Shown here in pieces: positions 17,929 to 26,402 of a DNA stretch of 64,000 nt. This stretch comes from Mycolicibacterium novocastrense (GTDB taxonomy: Bacteria > Actinomycetota > Actinomycetes > Mycobacteriales > Mycobacteriaceae), in the NCBI RefSeq assembly GCF_001570485.1, contig NZ_BCTA01000023.1, forward strand, positions 124,001-188,000, read 5' to 3'. The translations under genes and the position numbers were made by a program. The notes beneath the pieces were generated by a model. That model was not told the DNA's origin. It did no database searches and saw only the letters and a program-made list of their open reading frames with translations. Position 1 is the stretch's first letter, and every line of letters starts with the position of its first letter.

Positions 17929-18213
17929 TCACGACGCGACCTTTCGACCATCTGTCGTCGGTCCAAGACGTCGTAGCGCCTCGCGGAACGCCGGATTCGG
18001 ATATGCACCTGGCAACACCGCGACGACATCTCGCAGTGCTTCTTCGACTCCGACGCCCTTCAGCCGCGCCCCGTACAAGGCGCCGATGGTCGGCGTGCGG
18101 CTGTACGCGAGGGTCTCCTGGTTAACCGTGTTAGGACAGCCCGCGTCAATCCCCGGTTCCGAATCGCCTCCCGTCGCCGGTCGACAGCCACGCTCGGAAG
18201 AGTCGCGTAACAC
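17929..18213 (-). CDS. Small hypothetical protein, possibly a gene fragment
   Basis: From the GTG at 18213 this gives 94 residues with no recognisable domain; the end (NPAFREALRRLG) looks like a genuine helix. The same frame stays open upstream toward the immunity gene and encodes sensible residues (ARIVEFDPRHGESPIEV) but offers no ATG, GTG or TTG start there. The gene may therefore start at a rare codon, or be the remaining 3' part of a longer one, reshuffled in this cassette as often happens downstream of polymorphic toxins. Confidence 0.45.
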   Translation of the reverse strand: MLRDSSERGCRPATGGDSEPGIDAGCPNTVNQETLAYSRTPTIGALYGARLKGVGVEEALRDVVAVLPGAYPNPAFREALRRLGPTTDGRKVAS

Positions 18214-18263
18214 TTCGATCGGCGATTCACCGTGGCGCGGATCAAATTCGACAATGCGGGCCG

Positions 18264-18749
18264 CTATCCGATGCCTTGCCGAATCATCTGATCCAGTTCA
18301 TGGAGAGGCATATCCAGTACGTGGCTGAACACTGGAACCTTCGAGGCCGGCAGGATCGCGACTCCGTCACGCAGACGCAGTTCCATTACGTACTCACGGT
18401 CCGTTGGGAGTACTTCGACTCCTGCTTTTACTCCGAGTGAGTGAAGTTGTCGGCCAAGCTGTTCCGCGCCTAACCGGGAGCGCGCCACCGACGCCCACGT
18501 CCATATCAGATAGCGTTCGACTAATTCGAACGTCGAGAACCTGGCTGTACCCGGGTACCGTTTCCCGCGGTCATCGACTTCGTCAAGCACCCACCAGCCA
18601 TCCTCGAGTCTCAGAAAGAAGGACGCGTCGTCGGAGGTGAAGGCCATGTCACCGTCGTCACGACTGTCGGAAGCGCCGACATGAGTCAATTGCGCTCGAT
18701 TAGCCCACTCATCCCAGCTCGTAGCTAGCCTCGAAAAGTCTGGCTGCAT
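18264..18749 (-). CDS. Probable immunity protein for the TNT-type toxin
   Basis: This 161-residue cytosolic protein contains the pattern LATSWDEWANRAQLTHVGAS followed by an aromatic-rich beta section (FFLRLEDGWWVLDEVDDRG), in keeping with Imm61/IFT-type proteins that block TNT NAD-glycohydrolases. Its start overlaps the toxin stop by one base (TAATG), so the pair is translationally coupled. The assignment rests mainly on position next to a recognisable TNT domain and on length close to the M. tuberculosis factor; the family match itself is from memory of its general features. Confidence 0.7.
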   Translation of the reverse strand: MQPDFSRLATSWDEWANRAQLTHVGASDSRDDGDMAFTSDDASFFLRLEDGWWVLDEVDDRGKRYPGTARFSTFELVERYLIWTWASVARSRLGAEQLGRQLHSLGVKAGVEVLPTDREYVMELRLRDGVAILPASKVPVFSHVLDMPLHELDQMIRQGIG

Positions 18750-20422
18750 TATCCAATCTCCTTGAGAAACCCAGAATCAACCAAGTCTTGTGTCGTGGCT
18801 CGCTCACCTGGCGGAGCGATGATCCGAAACTGCGTACCCCCGCCCGGTTGGTGAAACCATGGTGCCACCTGTGATTGTTCAATGCTCCAGCCAGGCGGAA
18901 GCGCGGTGGGGTCGTCGACAACGTAACGGTAGTACGGCTTCGCGGCGCTCTCCATAGGCAGCGATAGTTCGGCGAAAGGCGTTCCTTCTGGGGCCAGGTA
19001 AGCGCCGAACGGGGAACCGAAGCGCCCGAGCTCGGTGCCTGCCGGGAGCTGTGCCTCCGGGATCACCGTGCCCGGGACTGCGTAAGGCTTGCTTTCTAGA
19101 TCCTCATCGGGATAGATGAGGCTGCCGTCCGCATTGGTGAATTGCGGCCCCGGGGGTATCGGCTCATAGCCGTCGAACAGCGGAGAGTCTGGCGGTAGCG
19201 GTCTAGCCGCGGGAATATCCGGCGGCAGGCTTCCCGGGTGCTCGCTCGTCACGGGGCCCAGCGGAGTCGAGTGCTCGACTGTGCCTGTGTGGCTTGGCAT
19301 GTCGATGACATCGTCGGGTATGGCGCGTGCGGCGAGAGCGGCTTCGCCACCGAACATCGCGCTCGGCGCGGTGAGGGCCGTACTGCCGGCTACCTCACCC
19401 AAGTAGTGCCCCGGGTATTTCGTCAGGTGCTCGATATCCTCCTTCATCGAGTCGATCGGGTTCGTCACCCGTTCCCATGTGCCCTTGGCCAAGTCCGTCC
19501 ACGACTCTTTCAAGTCCTCCAACCCGTTGGCCCCGATGAGATTCTTGATGCTCTCTTCGGTTCCGAACCAGCCGTCGGCGAAACCGTCCTCGAAGCTGGG
19601 TTTCGGCATTGCATCGCGTACGGGTGTCTTGGCTGGCGTCAGCGGTTTCTGCGCTGCGGCGACCATCGCGTCGAGCCGCTGTTCGATCTGCTCGGGCGGC
19701 ACCCCGCTGTGCAACATCGTTTCGCGCGCGAGGTCCTTGAACTGCTCGACCGCGGCCGGGTCCAACCGCACCGGCTGCGCTGGTTGGCCAGGTTCGGCGA
19801 TCCGGTCCAGTGCTTCATCGAGATTCTTCGGCGTTGACGACTGCTCGTCCGGCTTCGGTTCGTCACGCCGCCCGCCAGTGGCAGGCAGCAGCATGTCCTC
19901 CAGCGACCCCGCCGTCTTCACCACCCGTTCACCGCTGGCCGCGGTGATCGCACCCGCCAATTCGGTGTCGATGCGCTCGCCGTCGGCGAGCGCATCCGCG
20001 ATGCGCTCCCTGAGGTCGGTGACCTTGGCCGCCACTTGTGCGGCGTACTCGTCTGTCATGTGGCTGGTATCGGGCGGGATCACCTGATTGGTGGACTCAT
20101 CGATGCCCACTGCCGGTTGGGCGGCGGCATCGTCGAGGATGCCCTTGATCGTCTCGGCGAGGGCCTCCGCGTCGCGGTGGACGTTTTCCATCCTCTGGGC
20201 CGCCGCGCCGAGATTGTCGGCCACCGCTTCGTGGTCTGCGGCCGTGGCCGTCATCGCCGACTTCGCGGCCTCTGCGCCCTGGCCCTCCCAGGTCGATACC
20301 GTGATCAGCGAACGATAGAACTCAGCCGAGCCGGTGTGATTGTCCGCGGCCTCGCGTGCTGCCTGGGCCACGTCGGCGATCTCGGGAGGCCACTGTTTGA
20401 GCTCCCCAAGGCTCAGCGCCAT
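18749..20422 (-). CDS. WXG-TNT polymorphic toxin (NAD-glycohydrolase, CpnT-like C-terminus)
   Basis: This 557-residue protein has a helical WXG domain at its N-terminus (W45-E-G47), a long Pro- and acid-rich linker (about 190-440) and a C-terminal TNT domain (about 455-557). TNT domains cleave NAD+ in the target cell. The residues equivalent to the M. tuberculosis active site are in place: Arg467, Tyr475 (eight apart) and Gln531 in PGGGTQF. The M. tuberculosis CpnT protein is longer (about 846 residues). An EspC-like gene precedes it by nine bases and an immunity gene follows with a one-base overlap. Secretion by an ESX system is inferred. Confidence 0.85.
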   Translation of the reverse strand: MALSLGELKQWPPEIADVAQAAREAADNHTGSAEFYRSLITVSTWEGQGAEAAKSAMTATAADHEAVADNLGAAAQRMENVHRDAEALAETIKGILDDAAAQPAVGIDESTNQVIPPDTSHMTDEYAAQVAAKVTDLRERIADALADGERIDTELAGAITAASGERVVKTAGSLEDMLLPATGGRRDEPKPDEQSSTPKNLDEALDRIAEPGQPAQPVRLDPAAVEQFKDLARETMLHSGVPPEQIEQRLDAMVAAAQKPLTPAKTPVRDAMPKPSFEDGFADGWFGTEESIKNLIGANGLEDLKESWTDLAKGTWERVTNPIDSMKEDIEHLTKYPGHYLGEVAGSTALTAPSAMFGGEAALAARAIPDDVIDMPSHTGTVEHSTPLGPVTSEHPGSLPPDIPAARPLPPDSPLFDGYEPIPPGPQFTNADGSLIYPDEDLESKPYAVPGTVIPEAQLPAGTELGRFGSPFGAYLAPEGTPFAELSLPMESAAKPYYRYVVDDPTALPPGWSIEQSQVAPWFHQPGGGTQFRIIAPPGERATTQDLVDSGFLKEIG

Positions 20423-20431
20423 GCCCGCACC

Positions 20432-20749
20432 TCACATCGCAGAGCCGGCGCCTTCTACCGCCTCGGCGCCACCGGCGTCGGTGCGCACGTAACTGTCTGC
20501 CGCCTCGCGATGTCCCCGCGCGTGTTTGGCGAAATCGCCCGCGAACCGTGCGCCGTCGGCCTCCCACGCCTCCAGCATCTTTGGCAACGCGGCGGCCGCC
20601 GACCCCGGTCCGAGAGCGGCGTTCCCCGCTCGTGAATGCGCCGCCTGATGCGCTGATTGAAACCCGCTGGCCTGGCCGTCGAGCCGGTCTGCGGCCATGC
20701 GCAGCTCGGTCGGATCGACCTTCAGCGGTTCGTTCGAGTCAGACACCAC
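20432..20749 (-). CDS. EspC-like small type VII secretion partner with YxxxD signal
   Basis: This 105-residue protein has the EspC/DUF2580-type opening (LKVDPTELRMAADRLDGQA) and an acidic helical body. Its C-terminus carries YVRTD (residues 87-91), a textbook YxxxD/E type VII secretion signal. It is the first gene of the TNT cassette and corresponds in position to esxF/esxE before cpnT in M. tuberculosis, although it is not a clear orthologue of either. It probably leaves the cell as a partner of the toxin's WXG domain. Confidence 0.8.
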   Translation of the reverse strand: MVSDSNEPLKVDPTELRMAADRLDGQASGFQSAHQAAHSRAGNAALGPGSAAAALPKMLEAWEADGARFAGDFAKHARGHREAADSYVRTDAGGAEAVEGAGSAM

Positions 20750-20854
20750 GGCCCCCTTTTTTCCAGCATCAGCCGCACACTAACACCGCCCGAGGGACCG
20801 CCAATGCAGCAAATTCGTCACCGGAAATCTCCGACCAGGCGTTAAGCTCAACCC

Positions 20855-21208
20855 ATGGAACTACTACGCAACGTAGTTGTACTTCTGCACATCGTCGGCT
20901 TCGCGATCACGTTCGGCGGCTGGGCCGCCGAGGCCCTGGCCCGGCGCTTCCGCACCACCCGCGCCATGGACTACGGCCTTCTGCTCTCGCTGCTCACCGG
21001 CCTCGCGCTCGCCGCGCCCTGGCCCGTCGGGATCGAACTCAACTATCCGAAGATCGGGATCAAGCTCGTCATCCTCGTGATCCTGGGCGGGGTCCTCGGC
21101 ATGGGCAGCGCTCGCCAGAAGCGCACCGGCAACCCCATACCGCGCCCGATGTTCTGGTCGATCGGCGTCTTGTCGTTGACAGCAGCAGCCATCGCCGTGC
21201 TGTGGTGA
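20855..21208 (+). CDS. Four-helix membrane protein
   Basis: This 117-residue protein is almost entirely membrane-embedded, with four predicted helices (about residues 5-25, 40-60, 66-84 and 98-116) and a conserved-looking WAAEALARRF loop. Such proteins are common in actinobacteria, and I know of no function. It is divergent from the TNT cassette; the 105-bp gap contains the promoters of both. Confidence 0.7.
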   Translation: MELLRNVVVLLHIVGFAITFGGWAAEALARRFRTTRAMDYGLLLSLLTGLALAAPWPVGIELNYPKIGIKLVILVILGGVLGMGSARQKRTGNPIPRPMFWSIGVLSLTAAAIAVLW

Positions 21209-21271
21209 CTTAGCCAGTACAGCAAACGTGTGAATCAGTGAAATGTCATATACACCTGGAATAATGGTGTA

Positions 21272-22147
21272 GTGACGCAAACTGCAATCGAACATCTTCA
21301 CATCGTCGAGGGAGCCGACTGGAAGGACGCGGTGATCACTCTGCTGGAGGATCGCTCGTCCTACCGGCCTTGGCGCTACGGCTTCGGCGAAGCCCACATC
21401 GGCGACCCGGTGGCCATCGTGTTGAACACCGATCCGCCGTCGGTCATGACGCGACTCGGCCGCATCGGTCCCGACGGCCGCTTCGACCGCGCCGAGATCA
21501 CCTGGGGCCTACCGAGCCCCGGTCTGGTGGACCTCGGCACCCTGGCACGGGTGGTCAGGTTCGCCGGCGACGAGGACCCTCGCAAGGTGTGGCAGCTTCG
21601 CGGCGACGCGGCCACGCGCATGGTCCTCGCGCTGACCGACTGCGACGCCGACGGCAAGCGTTCGACGCGGTTCGGCCATTCGACGATGGCCGCGGCGGCC
21701 ACCCTCCTGCACTCCTGCGGCCGGTGCACCGGATGCGGAGCCGTCCTCGACCTGCTCGGCGCGCGTGCCCGCGACGTCTTCCGCATCCGCACGGTCGACT
21801 TTCCCGAGCGGCCGCAGCCGCAGCCGGTGATCATGGAAGCCACCAACGTGCCCAGCTACTTCTATGGCCCGATACCCGACAAGTGTTGGCTGCCAGAACT
21901 TCCCGCCGATTGGCCCGGCGTACTGTGCCTGCGCTGCGACACCGCCATGCGCGACGGCGGCTTCACAAGCCTGATCGACTATCTGTTCTCCCAGCATCCG
22001 CGGTGTCCCTACTGCGGCGCCCAACGCACGCAGAGCGCGCAGTTCGGACAGGTCTTCCATCTGGACTTCCCGCCGTGGGACGACTACCGCGGCTGCGCCC
22101 GTCGAAAGGACAACTGGACCTGCACCGTATGCGGCAGCCAATGGTGA
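21272..22147 (+). CDS. Hypothetical protein with possible PUA/EVE-like N-terminus and zinc-ribbon cysteines
   Basis: The 291-residue protein has an N-terminal beta-rich segment (WRYGFGEAHIGDPVAIVLNT) reminiscent of EVE/PUA-like nucleic-acid-binding folds. Four groups of cysteines follow: CGRCTGC near residue 152, CLRC near 215, CPYC near 243 and CTVC at the end. Together they could bind two zinc ions. The GTG start at 21272 follows a TA-rich tract (ATATACACCTGGAATAATGG) that may hold the -10 element. Function unknown; a role in binding modified nucleic acid is only a guess from the fold. Confidence 0.7.
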   Translation: MTQTAIEHLHIVEGADWKDAVITLLEDRSSYRPWRYGFGEAHIGDPVAIVLNTDPPSVMTRLGRIGPDGRFDRAEITWGLPSPGLVDLGTLARVVRFAGDEDPRKVWQLRGDAATRMVLALTDCDADGKRSTRFGHSTMAAAATLLHSCGRCTGCGAVLDLLGARARDVFRIRTVDFPERPQPQPVIMEATNVPSYFYGPIPDKCWLPELPADWPGVLCLRCDTAMRDGGFTSLIDYLFSQHPRCPYCGAQRTQSAQFGQVFHLDFPPWDDYRGCARRKDNWTCTVCGSQW

Positions 22148-22179
22148 CCCGGTCAAGGCGAGTCCGCTGGCCGCCTCAC

Positions 22180-23196
22180 TCATCGCGCCCGAATGCTTTG
22201 CGCCACCTCGCCGTAACGCTCGAACCGCGCCGGATCGGCCAGCGCGTTGTAGAGCACCACGCGTGATGCCACCCCGCCGTACCGTGAGATCAACGCGTCC
22301 GCCAGACCGTCCCACGTCGACTCCGTGGCGAACACCGCGATGTGCTCGTCGGTGATCTGCTCGGCCATGCCCTTGTAGTCGCCGGCCTTCTGCTTCTCCC
22401 GGATCCGCGCCGTCGTGCCCTCAAACCCCGCCTCGTCCCAGATGAACGCGTAGTTCGGCGTGCTGCCGTAGAAGCTCATGCTCGTGCGCACCAGCTCCCG
22501 CTCGCGATCGCGTTCCGCGTCGGTGTCGCCGACGATCGTCATCACCGGCACGATCACCGCGATGTCATCGACCGAGCGTCCCGACTTCGCCGCGCCCTGC
22601 GCCAGATTCGGCAGCACATGCCGCCCGATGTATCCCGGCTCGCCGAGCGGATGCACGTGGATTCCGTCGGCCACTTCGCCGGCCATCCGCAGCATCCACG
22701 GGTTCACGGCCGCCACATCCACTTTCGGATCAGGCGCGTCGATCGGTCCCGCGCTCCACTGCGGTGTGATGAAGTCCAGGCTGTAGAAGTCGCCGCGATG
22801 CTCGAGCTTGCCCGTCCGGAACGCATGGAAGCACGCCTTCACCGCCAGCACGTAGTCCCGCAGCCGCGGGCCCGGTCGCTCGAACTCCATCCCGTAGCGC
22901 CGCACCACGTGCGTGCGGACCTGCGTACCCAACCCCAGACGAAAACGGCCGCCGGTCGCCTCCTGCAACTCCCACGCCGTCGCCGCCGTGACGAACGGGC
23001 TGCGCGGAAACGCCACCGCGACGCCCGTCGACAACTCCAGCCCCGGCGCGGCCTGCGCTGCCACCGCCGCATTCAAGTACGGCGTGCGCCCGGTCTCGGT
23101 GAACAGCAACCCGGAGAAGCCGGCCGTCTGCGTCCGTCGGGCCAACTCGCCGATGTCCTGAAGCGGTTGCGGGGTCGTCATCACGTCGACGTGCAC
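22180..23196 (-). CDS. LLM-class F420-dependent oxidoreductase
   Basis: This 338-residue protein is a luciferase-like (beta/alpha)8-barrel enzyme of the kind that uses coenzyme F420 in mycobacteria. Family features include the GFSGLLFTETGR opening, the SRSPFVTAATAWELQEATGG-like segment before FRLGLGTQV, the AAVNPWMLRMAGEVADGIHV stretch and a C-terminal SRYGG region. The substrate is unknown. The gene converges on the zinc-ribbon gene at 22147 and is divergent from norB, so the 171 bp upstream of its start are shared with the norB promoter. Confidence 0.88.
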   Translation of the reverse strand: MHVDVMTTPQPLQDIGELARRTQTAGFSGLLFTETGRTPYLNAAVAAQAAPGLELSTGVAVAFPRSPFVTAATAWELQEATGGRFRLGLGTQVRTHVVRRYGMEFERPGPRLRDYVLAVKACFHAFRTGKLEHRGDFYSLDFITPQWSAGPIDAPDPKVDVAAVNPWMLRMAGEVADGIHVHPLGEPGYIGRHVLPNLAQGAAKSGRSVDDIAVIVPVMTIVGDTDAERDRERELVRTSMSFYGSTPNYAFIWDEAGFEGTTARIREKQKAGDYKGMAEQITDEHIAVFATESTWDGLADALISRYGGVASRVVLYNALADPARFERYGEVAQSIRAR

Positions 23197-23367
23197 AGTC
23201 GCACCCTAGCCCGACCATCGGTCTGCCACGCCAACTTTGGCTAGCCTTTGCTTAACAACCGCCAAGGCCGACGCGAACTCTTGGAACCTCCACCACTTTC
23301 GCGGTGCCTTTTGTTACCTTGGCTACACGCTGCGATCGTGAATCCGATGTCGTCGGAAGGGATAGCC

Positions 23368-25761
23368 GTGACAGACCAGTTCTTGGAGCCCGCGCCGAGC
23401 AAGGCGGAACTCGCCATCTCCAAAGGCTGGGTCCAGGGCGTCGCCCTGGTCATGGTGTTCGGCTTCCTGATCATGGGCATGCTGGCCGCCCGGACCTACT
23501 CCGACTCGATGCCGCAGCCGCAGCGCGTCGTCGGCCCCGACGGCCAGACGCTCTACACCGCGCAGGACATCACCGCCGGACAGCAGATCTTCCTGCGCCG
23601 CGGGTTGCAGCAGTACGGGTCGGTGATGGGCCACGGCGGCTATCTCGGGCCCGACTACACCGCCGAATACCTTCGCCTGTCGGCCGACCATGTCGGCCAG
23701 GAGCTGCGCGACGCGGGAGTGCAGGATCCGACCGCCGCAGTCGTCGAGATGATGCGGACCAACCGCTACGACGAGGCCACCGGAACGCTGCAGTTCACCG
23801 CCGAGCAGGTGAGCGCCTTCGAGAAGATCCGCGATTACTACGCCGACTTCTTCGGCACCGACTCCACCGAGTACGGCCTCATCCCGCAGGTCATCACCGA
23901 CCCGCAGGAAATCAAGGAGCTGACAGCGTTTTTCAGCTGGACGGCCTGGGCCAGTGCGGCCCAACGTGACGGCCACTCCTACTCCTACACCAACAACTGG
24001 CCGCCCGAACAGCGGGTCAACAACACGCCCACGGCCGACATCCTGGTCTGGTCGGCGATGTCGCTGATCGCGCTGCTCGCCGGGCTCGGCGCGCTGTTCG
24101 CCCTCTACGGCCGGTGGAGCCGCAAGATCGGTTGGCACGCAACCGAAACCCCGTCGCTGAAGTTCCGCCAGCCCGGTGAGGTCGCGATCACCCCGTCGCA
24201 GAAGGCAACCGCGTGGTTCTTCCTCGTCGTCGCGGTGCTCTTCCTCGGCCAGGCGATACTGGGCGGCGCGATCGAGCACTACCGCGCCGAGCTGAGCAAC
24301 TTCTTCGGTCTGGACCTGGCCCAGATTCTGCCGTTCAACCTGGCGCGGACCTGGCACGTCCAGCTGTCGTTGCTGTGGACAGCGGCGTCCTTCCTCGCCG
24401 CGGGAATCTTCCTGGCGCCGATCATCTCCGGCCGCGAACCCCGCCGCCAGTCCTGGCTGACCTACGGGCTGCTCGGCGCGTTGTTCGTCGTCGTCGCCGG
24501 CACCCTGATCGGCACCGCGCTGAGCACCTTCGGCGTCGACTGGGCCAAGGGCTCGATCTTCTTCGACCAGCAGTGGGAATACCTTGACCTGCCGCGCTTC
24601 TGGCAAGCGCTGCTCGTGATCGGGCTGTTCCTGTGGATGGCGATCATCTTCCGCGCGATCCGCTCGCGGCTGAAGACCGAGAGCAAGCTGAACATGCCGT
24701 GGCTGTTCTTCTACGCCGGTCTGGCCATCCCGGCGTTCTACGCCGTCGGCATGCTCGCCGGTACCGAAACCCATCTGACCGTCGCCGAATTCTGGCGGTT
24801 CTGGGTGGTGCACCTGTGGGTCGAGGACTTCCTCGAGCTGTTCACCACGGTCATGGTCGCCTACATCTTCGTGATGCTGGGCGTGGTACGACGCAAGATC
24901 GCGATCCAGCTGATCTTCCTCGACGTCATCCTGTACTCGATGGGCGGTGTGATCGGCACGATGCACCACCTGTACTTCTCCGGAACTCCGGTGGAGCACA
25001 TGGCTCTTGGCGCGTTCTTCTCCGCGCTGGAGGTCATCCCGCTGACGTTCCTGACCGTCGAGGCGTGGACATTCCTGCAGCTGGGTTCGCGGCAGCAGTC
25101 GCGCAGCAGCGCGCCGTTCCCGCACCGGTGGGCAGTGATGTTCCTGGTCGCCGTCGGCTTCTGGAACTTCGTCGGCGCAGGCATTTTCGGCTTCCTGATC
25201 AACCTGCCGATCGTGTCGTACTACCAGATCGGCACCGCGCTCACAGCCAACCACGCGCACGGCGCGATGATGGGCGTCTACGGCATGCTCGCCGTCGGGT
25301 TGGCGCTGTTCGCGCTGCGCTACATCATCCCGCCGCAACGCTGGCCGGAGAAGCTGGCGAAGCTGTCGTTCTGGTCGCTCAACATCGGGCTGGCGTGGAT
25401 GGTGTTCGCCACGCTGCTGCCGCTCGGCGTTCTTCAGCTGTGGCACTCGGTGAACGACGGCTACTACGAGGCCCGCACGTTGAACTACATCACCCAGTCG
25501 GGCAACGTCGTGCTCGAGTGGCTGCGCATGCCCGGTGACTTCCTGTTCATCCTCGGCGGTGTCCTGCCGTTCCTCTGGATCGCTTGGCTCGGTGTGCGAT
25601 ACGGCATCAAGGCGACCACGCACACGCTGCCCGCCGAGACGTTGTTCGTGGAGGAACACGCCCACGCCGAGGAGGACCGCACGGGAATGGCGGTACCGGG
25701 ACGCAGCCGTTATGCCTCGGACCGACGGGTGACGCCCGACGAAAGCGGTGAGGGTCCGTGA
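23368..25761 (+). CDS. norB: Quinol-dependent nitric oxide reductase (qNOR)
   Basis: qNOR reduces two NO molecules to N2O with electrons from quinol, at the inner membrane. The product of about 797 residues has a first helix near residue 25, a large periplasmic domain typical of the quinol type (about residues 50-240), then a run of twelve or more helices with heme and FeB histidines, for example in TWHVQLSLLW, WVVHLWVEDF, GTMHHLYFSG and ANHAHGAMMGVYG. The GTG at 23368 is preceded by GGAAGGGA and chosen over longer upstream starts. It is the first gene of a four-gene operon (4-base overlap with the next). It would serve NO detoxification. Confidence 0.93.
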   Translation: MTDQFLEPAPSKAELAISKGWVQGVALVMVFGFLIMGMLAARTYSDSMPQPQRVVGPDGQTLYTAQDITAGQQIFLRRGLQQYGSVMGHGGYLGPDYTAEYLRLSADHVGQELRDAGVQDPTAAVVEMMRTNRYDEATGTLQFTAEQVSAFEKIRDYYADFFGTDSTEYGLIPQVITDPQEIKELTAFFSWTAWASAAQRDGHSYSYTNNWPPEQRVNNTPTADILVWSAMSLIALLAGLGALFALYGRWSRKIGWHATETPSLKFRQPGEVAITPSQKATAWFFLVVAVLFLGQAILGGAIEHYRAELSNFFGLDLAQILPFNLARTWHVQLSLLWTAASFLAAGIFLAPIISGREPRRQSWLTYGLLGALFVVVAGTLIGTALSTFGVDWAKGSIFFDQQWEYLDLPRFWQALLVIGLFLWMAIIFRAIRSRLKTESKLNMPWLFFYAGLAIPAFYAVGMLAGTETHLTVAEFWRFWVVHLWVEDFLELFTTVMVAYIFVMLGVVRRKIAIQLIFLDVILYSMGGVIGTMHHLYFSGTPVEHMALGAFFSALEVIPLTFLTVEAWTFLQLGSRQQSRSSAPFPHRWAVMFLVAVGFWNFVGAGIFGFLINLPIVSYYQIGTALTANHAHGAMMGVYGMLAVGLALFALRYIIPPQRWPEKLAKLSFWSLNIGLAWMVFATLLPLGVLQLWHSVNDGYYEARTLNYITQSGNVVLEWLRMPGDFLFILGGVLPFLWIAWLGVRYGIKATTHTLPAETLFVEEHAHAEEDRTGMAVPGRSRYASDRRVTPDESGEGP

Positions 25762-26402
25762 TCGCCGGCATCGGGATCGCCGCGTGGCTGACGATCGGCT
25801 ACGCGGTGGTTCTCGTCGCCATCGCCTACGGCATCGACACGTTCGCCCGCCGCGCCGCGGCCAAGGTCGAGGGGCACCGCACGGGCGCGTTTGTCTACCA
25901 CGAAGACCACGATGCCTGGCAGTGTCCGGAGGATCAGTGGTTGTGGCCCACGTCCTTTGACCCCGACAACCGGGTCATGCGTTACCGGGGGACCCCGTCG
26001 ATCTGCAACGCCTGCCCGGTCAAGCACACCTGTACCTCGTCGCACGACGGTCGCGAGGTGAGCCGCGCTATCGACAGTTGGCCGGCGTCGGAGGCCGCGC
26101 GCTTCCACCGCGGAATCGCCTGCGCCGTCAGCGCCATCGCGGTGATCCTGCCGTTGGCGACGGCCCTGGCGGCCGACACCGCACCGGAGGCGCTGCTGTT
26201 ACTGGGGGCGGCCGTGGCTGTCGGTGTGTTGACATTGCCGCTGTGGTCGCATCTGCGCCGCACCCGTGCGGTGCCCGACGGAGTGGTGTTCCACAGTCTC
26301 GACGAAAACCTCGAGGAGCGAAAGCGCCTGGCCGAAGCGGAGACTCGTCGTCGCAGCTCGTATGCATCGGACCGACGGAACGAGCCGCGGGAGGTGCTCT
26401 GA
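25758..26402 (+). CDS. Membrane protein of the norB operon with an NACPVK cysteine motif
   Basis: The 214-residue protein has an N-terminal helix (residues 5-25), a soluble section with SICNACPVKHTCTSSHDGRE (Cys-x2-Cys-x5-Cys) and two C-terminal helices (about 122-170) before a charged tail. The cysteine cluster could bind a metal or Fe-S centre. Its GTG start overlaps the norB stop (GTGA), and it ends where the slipin gene begins, so it belongs to the operon and may help assemble or donate electrons to the NO reductase. This role is inferred; I do not know a name for the family. Confidence 0.78.
   Translation: MIAGIGIAAWLTIGYAVVLVAIAYGIDTFARRAAAKVEGHRTGAFVYHEDHDAWQCPEDQWLWPTSFDPDNRVMRYRGTPSICNACPVKHTCTSSHDGREVSRAIDSWPASEAARFHRGIACAVSAIAVILPLATALAADTAPEALLLLGAAVAVGVLTLPLWSHLRRTRAVPDGVVFHSLDENLEERKRLAEAETRRRSSYASDRRNEPREVL

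Noticed and set aside
23323..25665. 780-codon open frame antisense to norB
   Set aside because: Arg-, Asp- and His-rich shadow of a highly GC-rich gene with clear qNOR motifs on the other strand; no family features.
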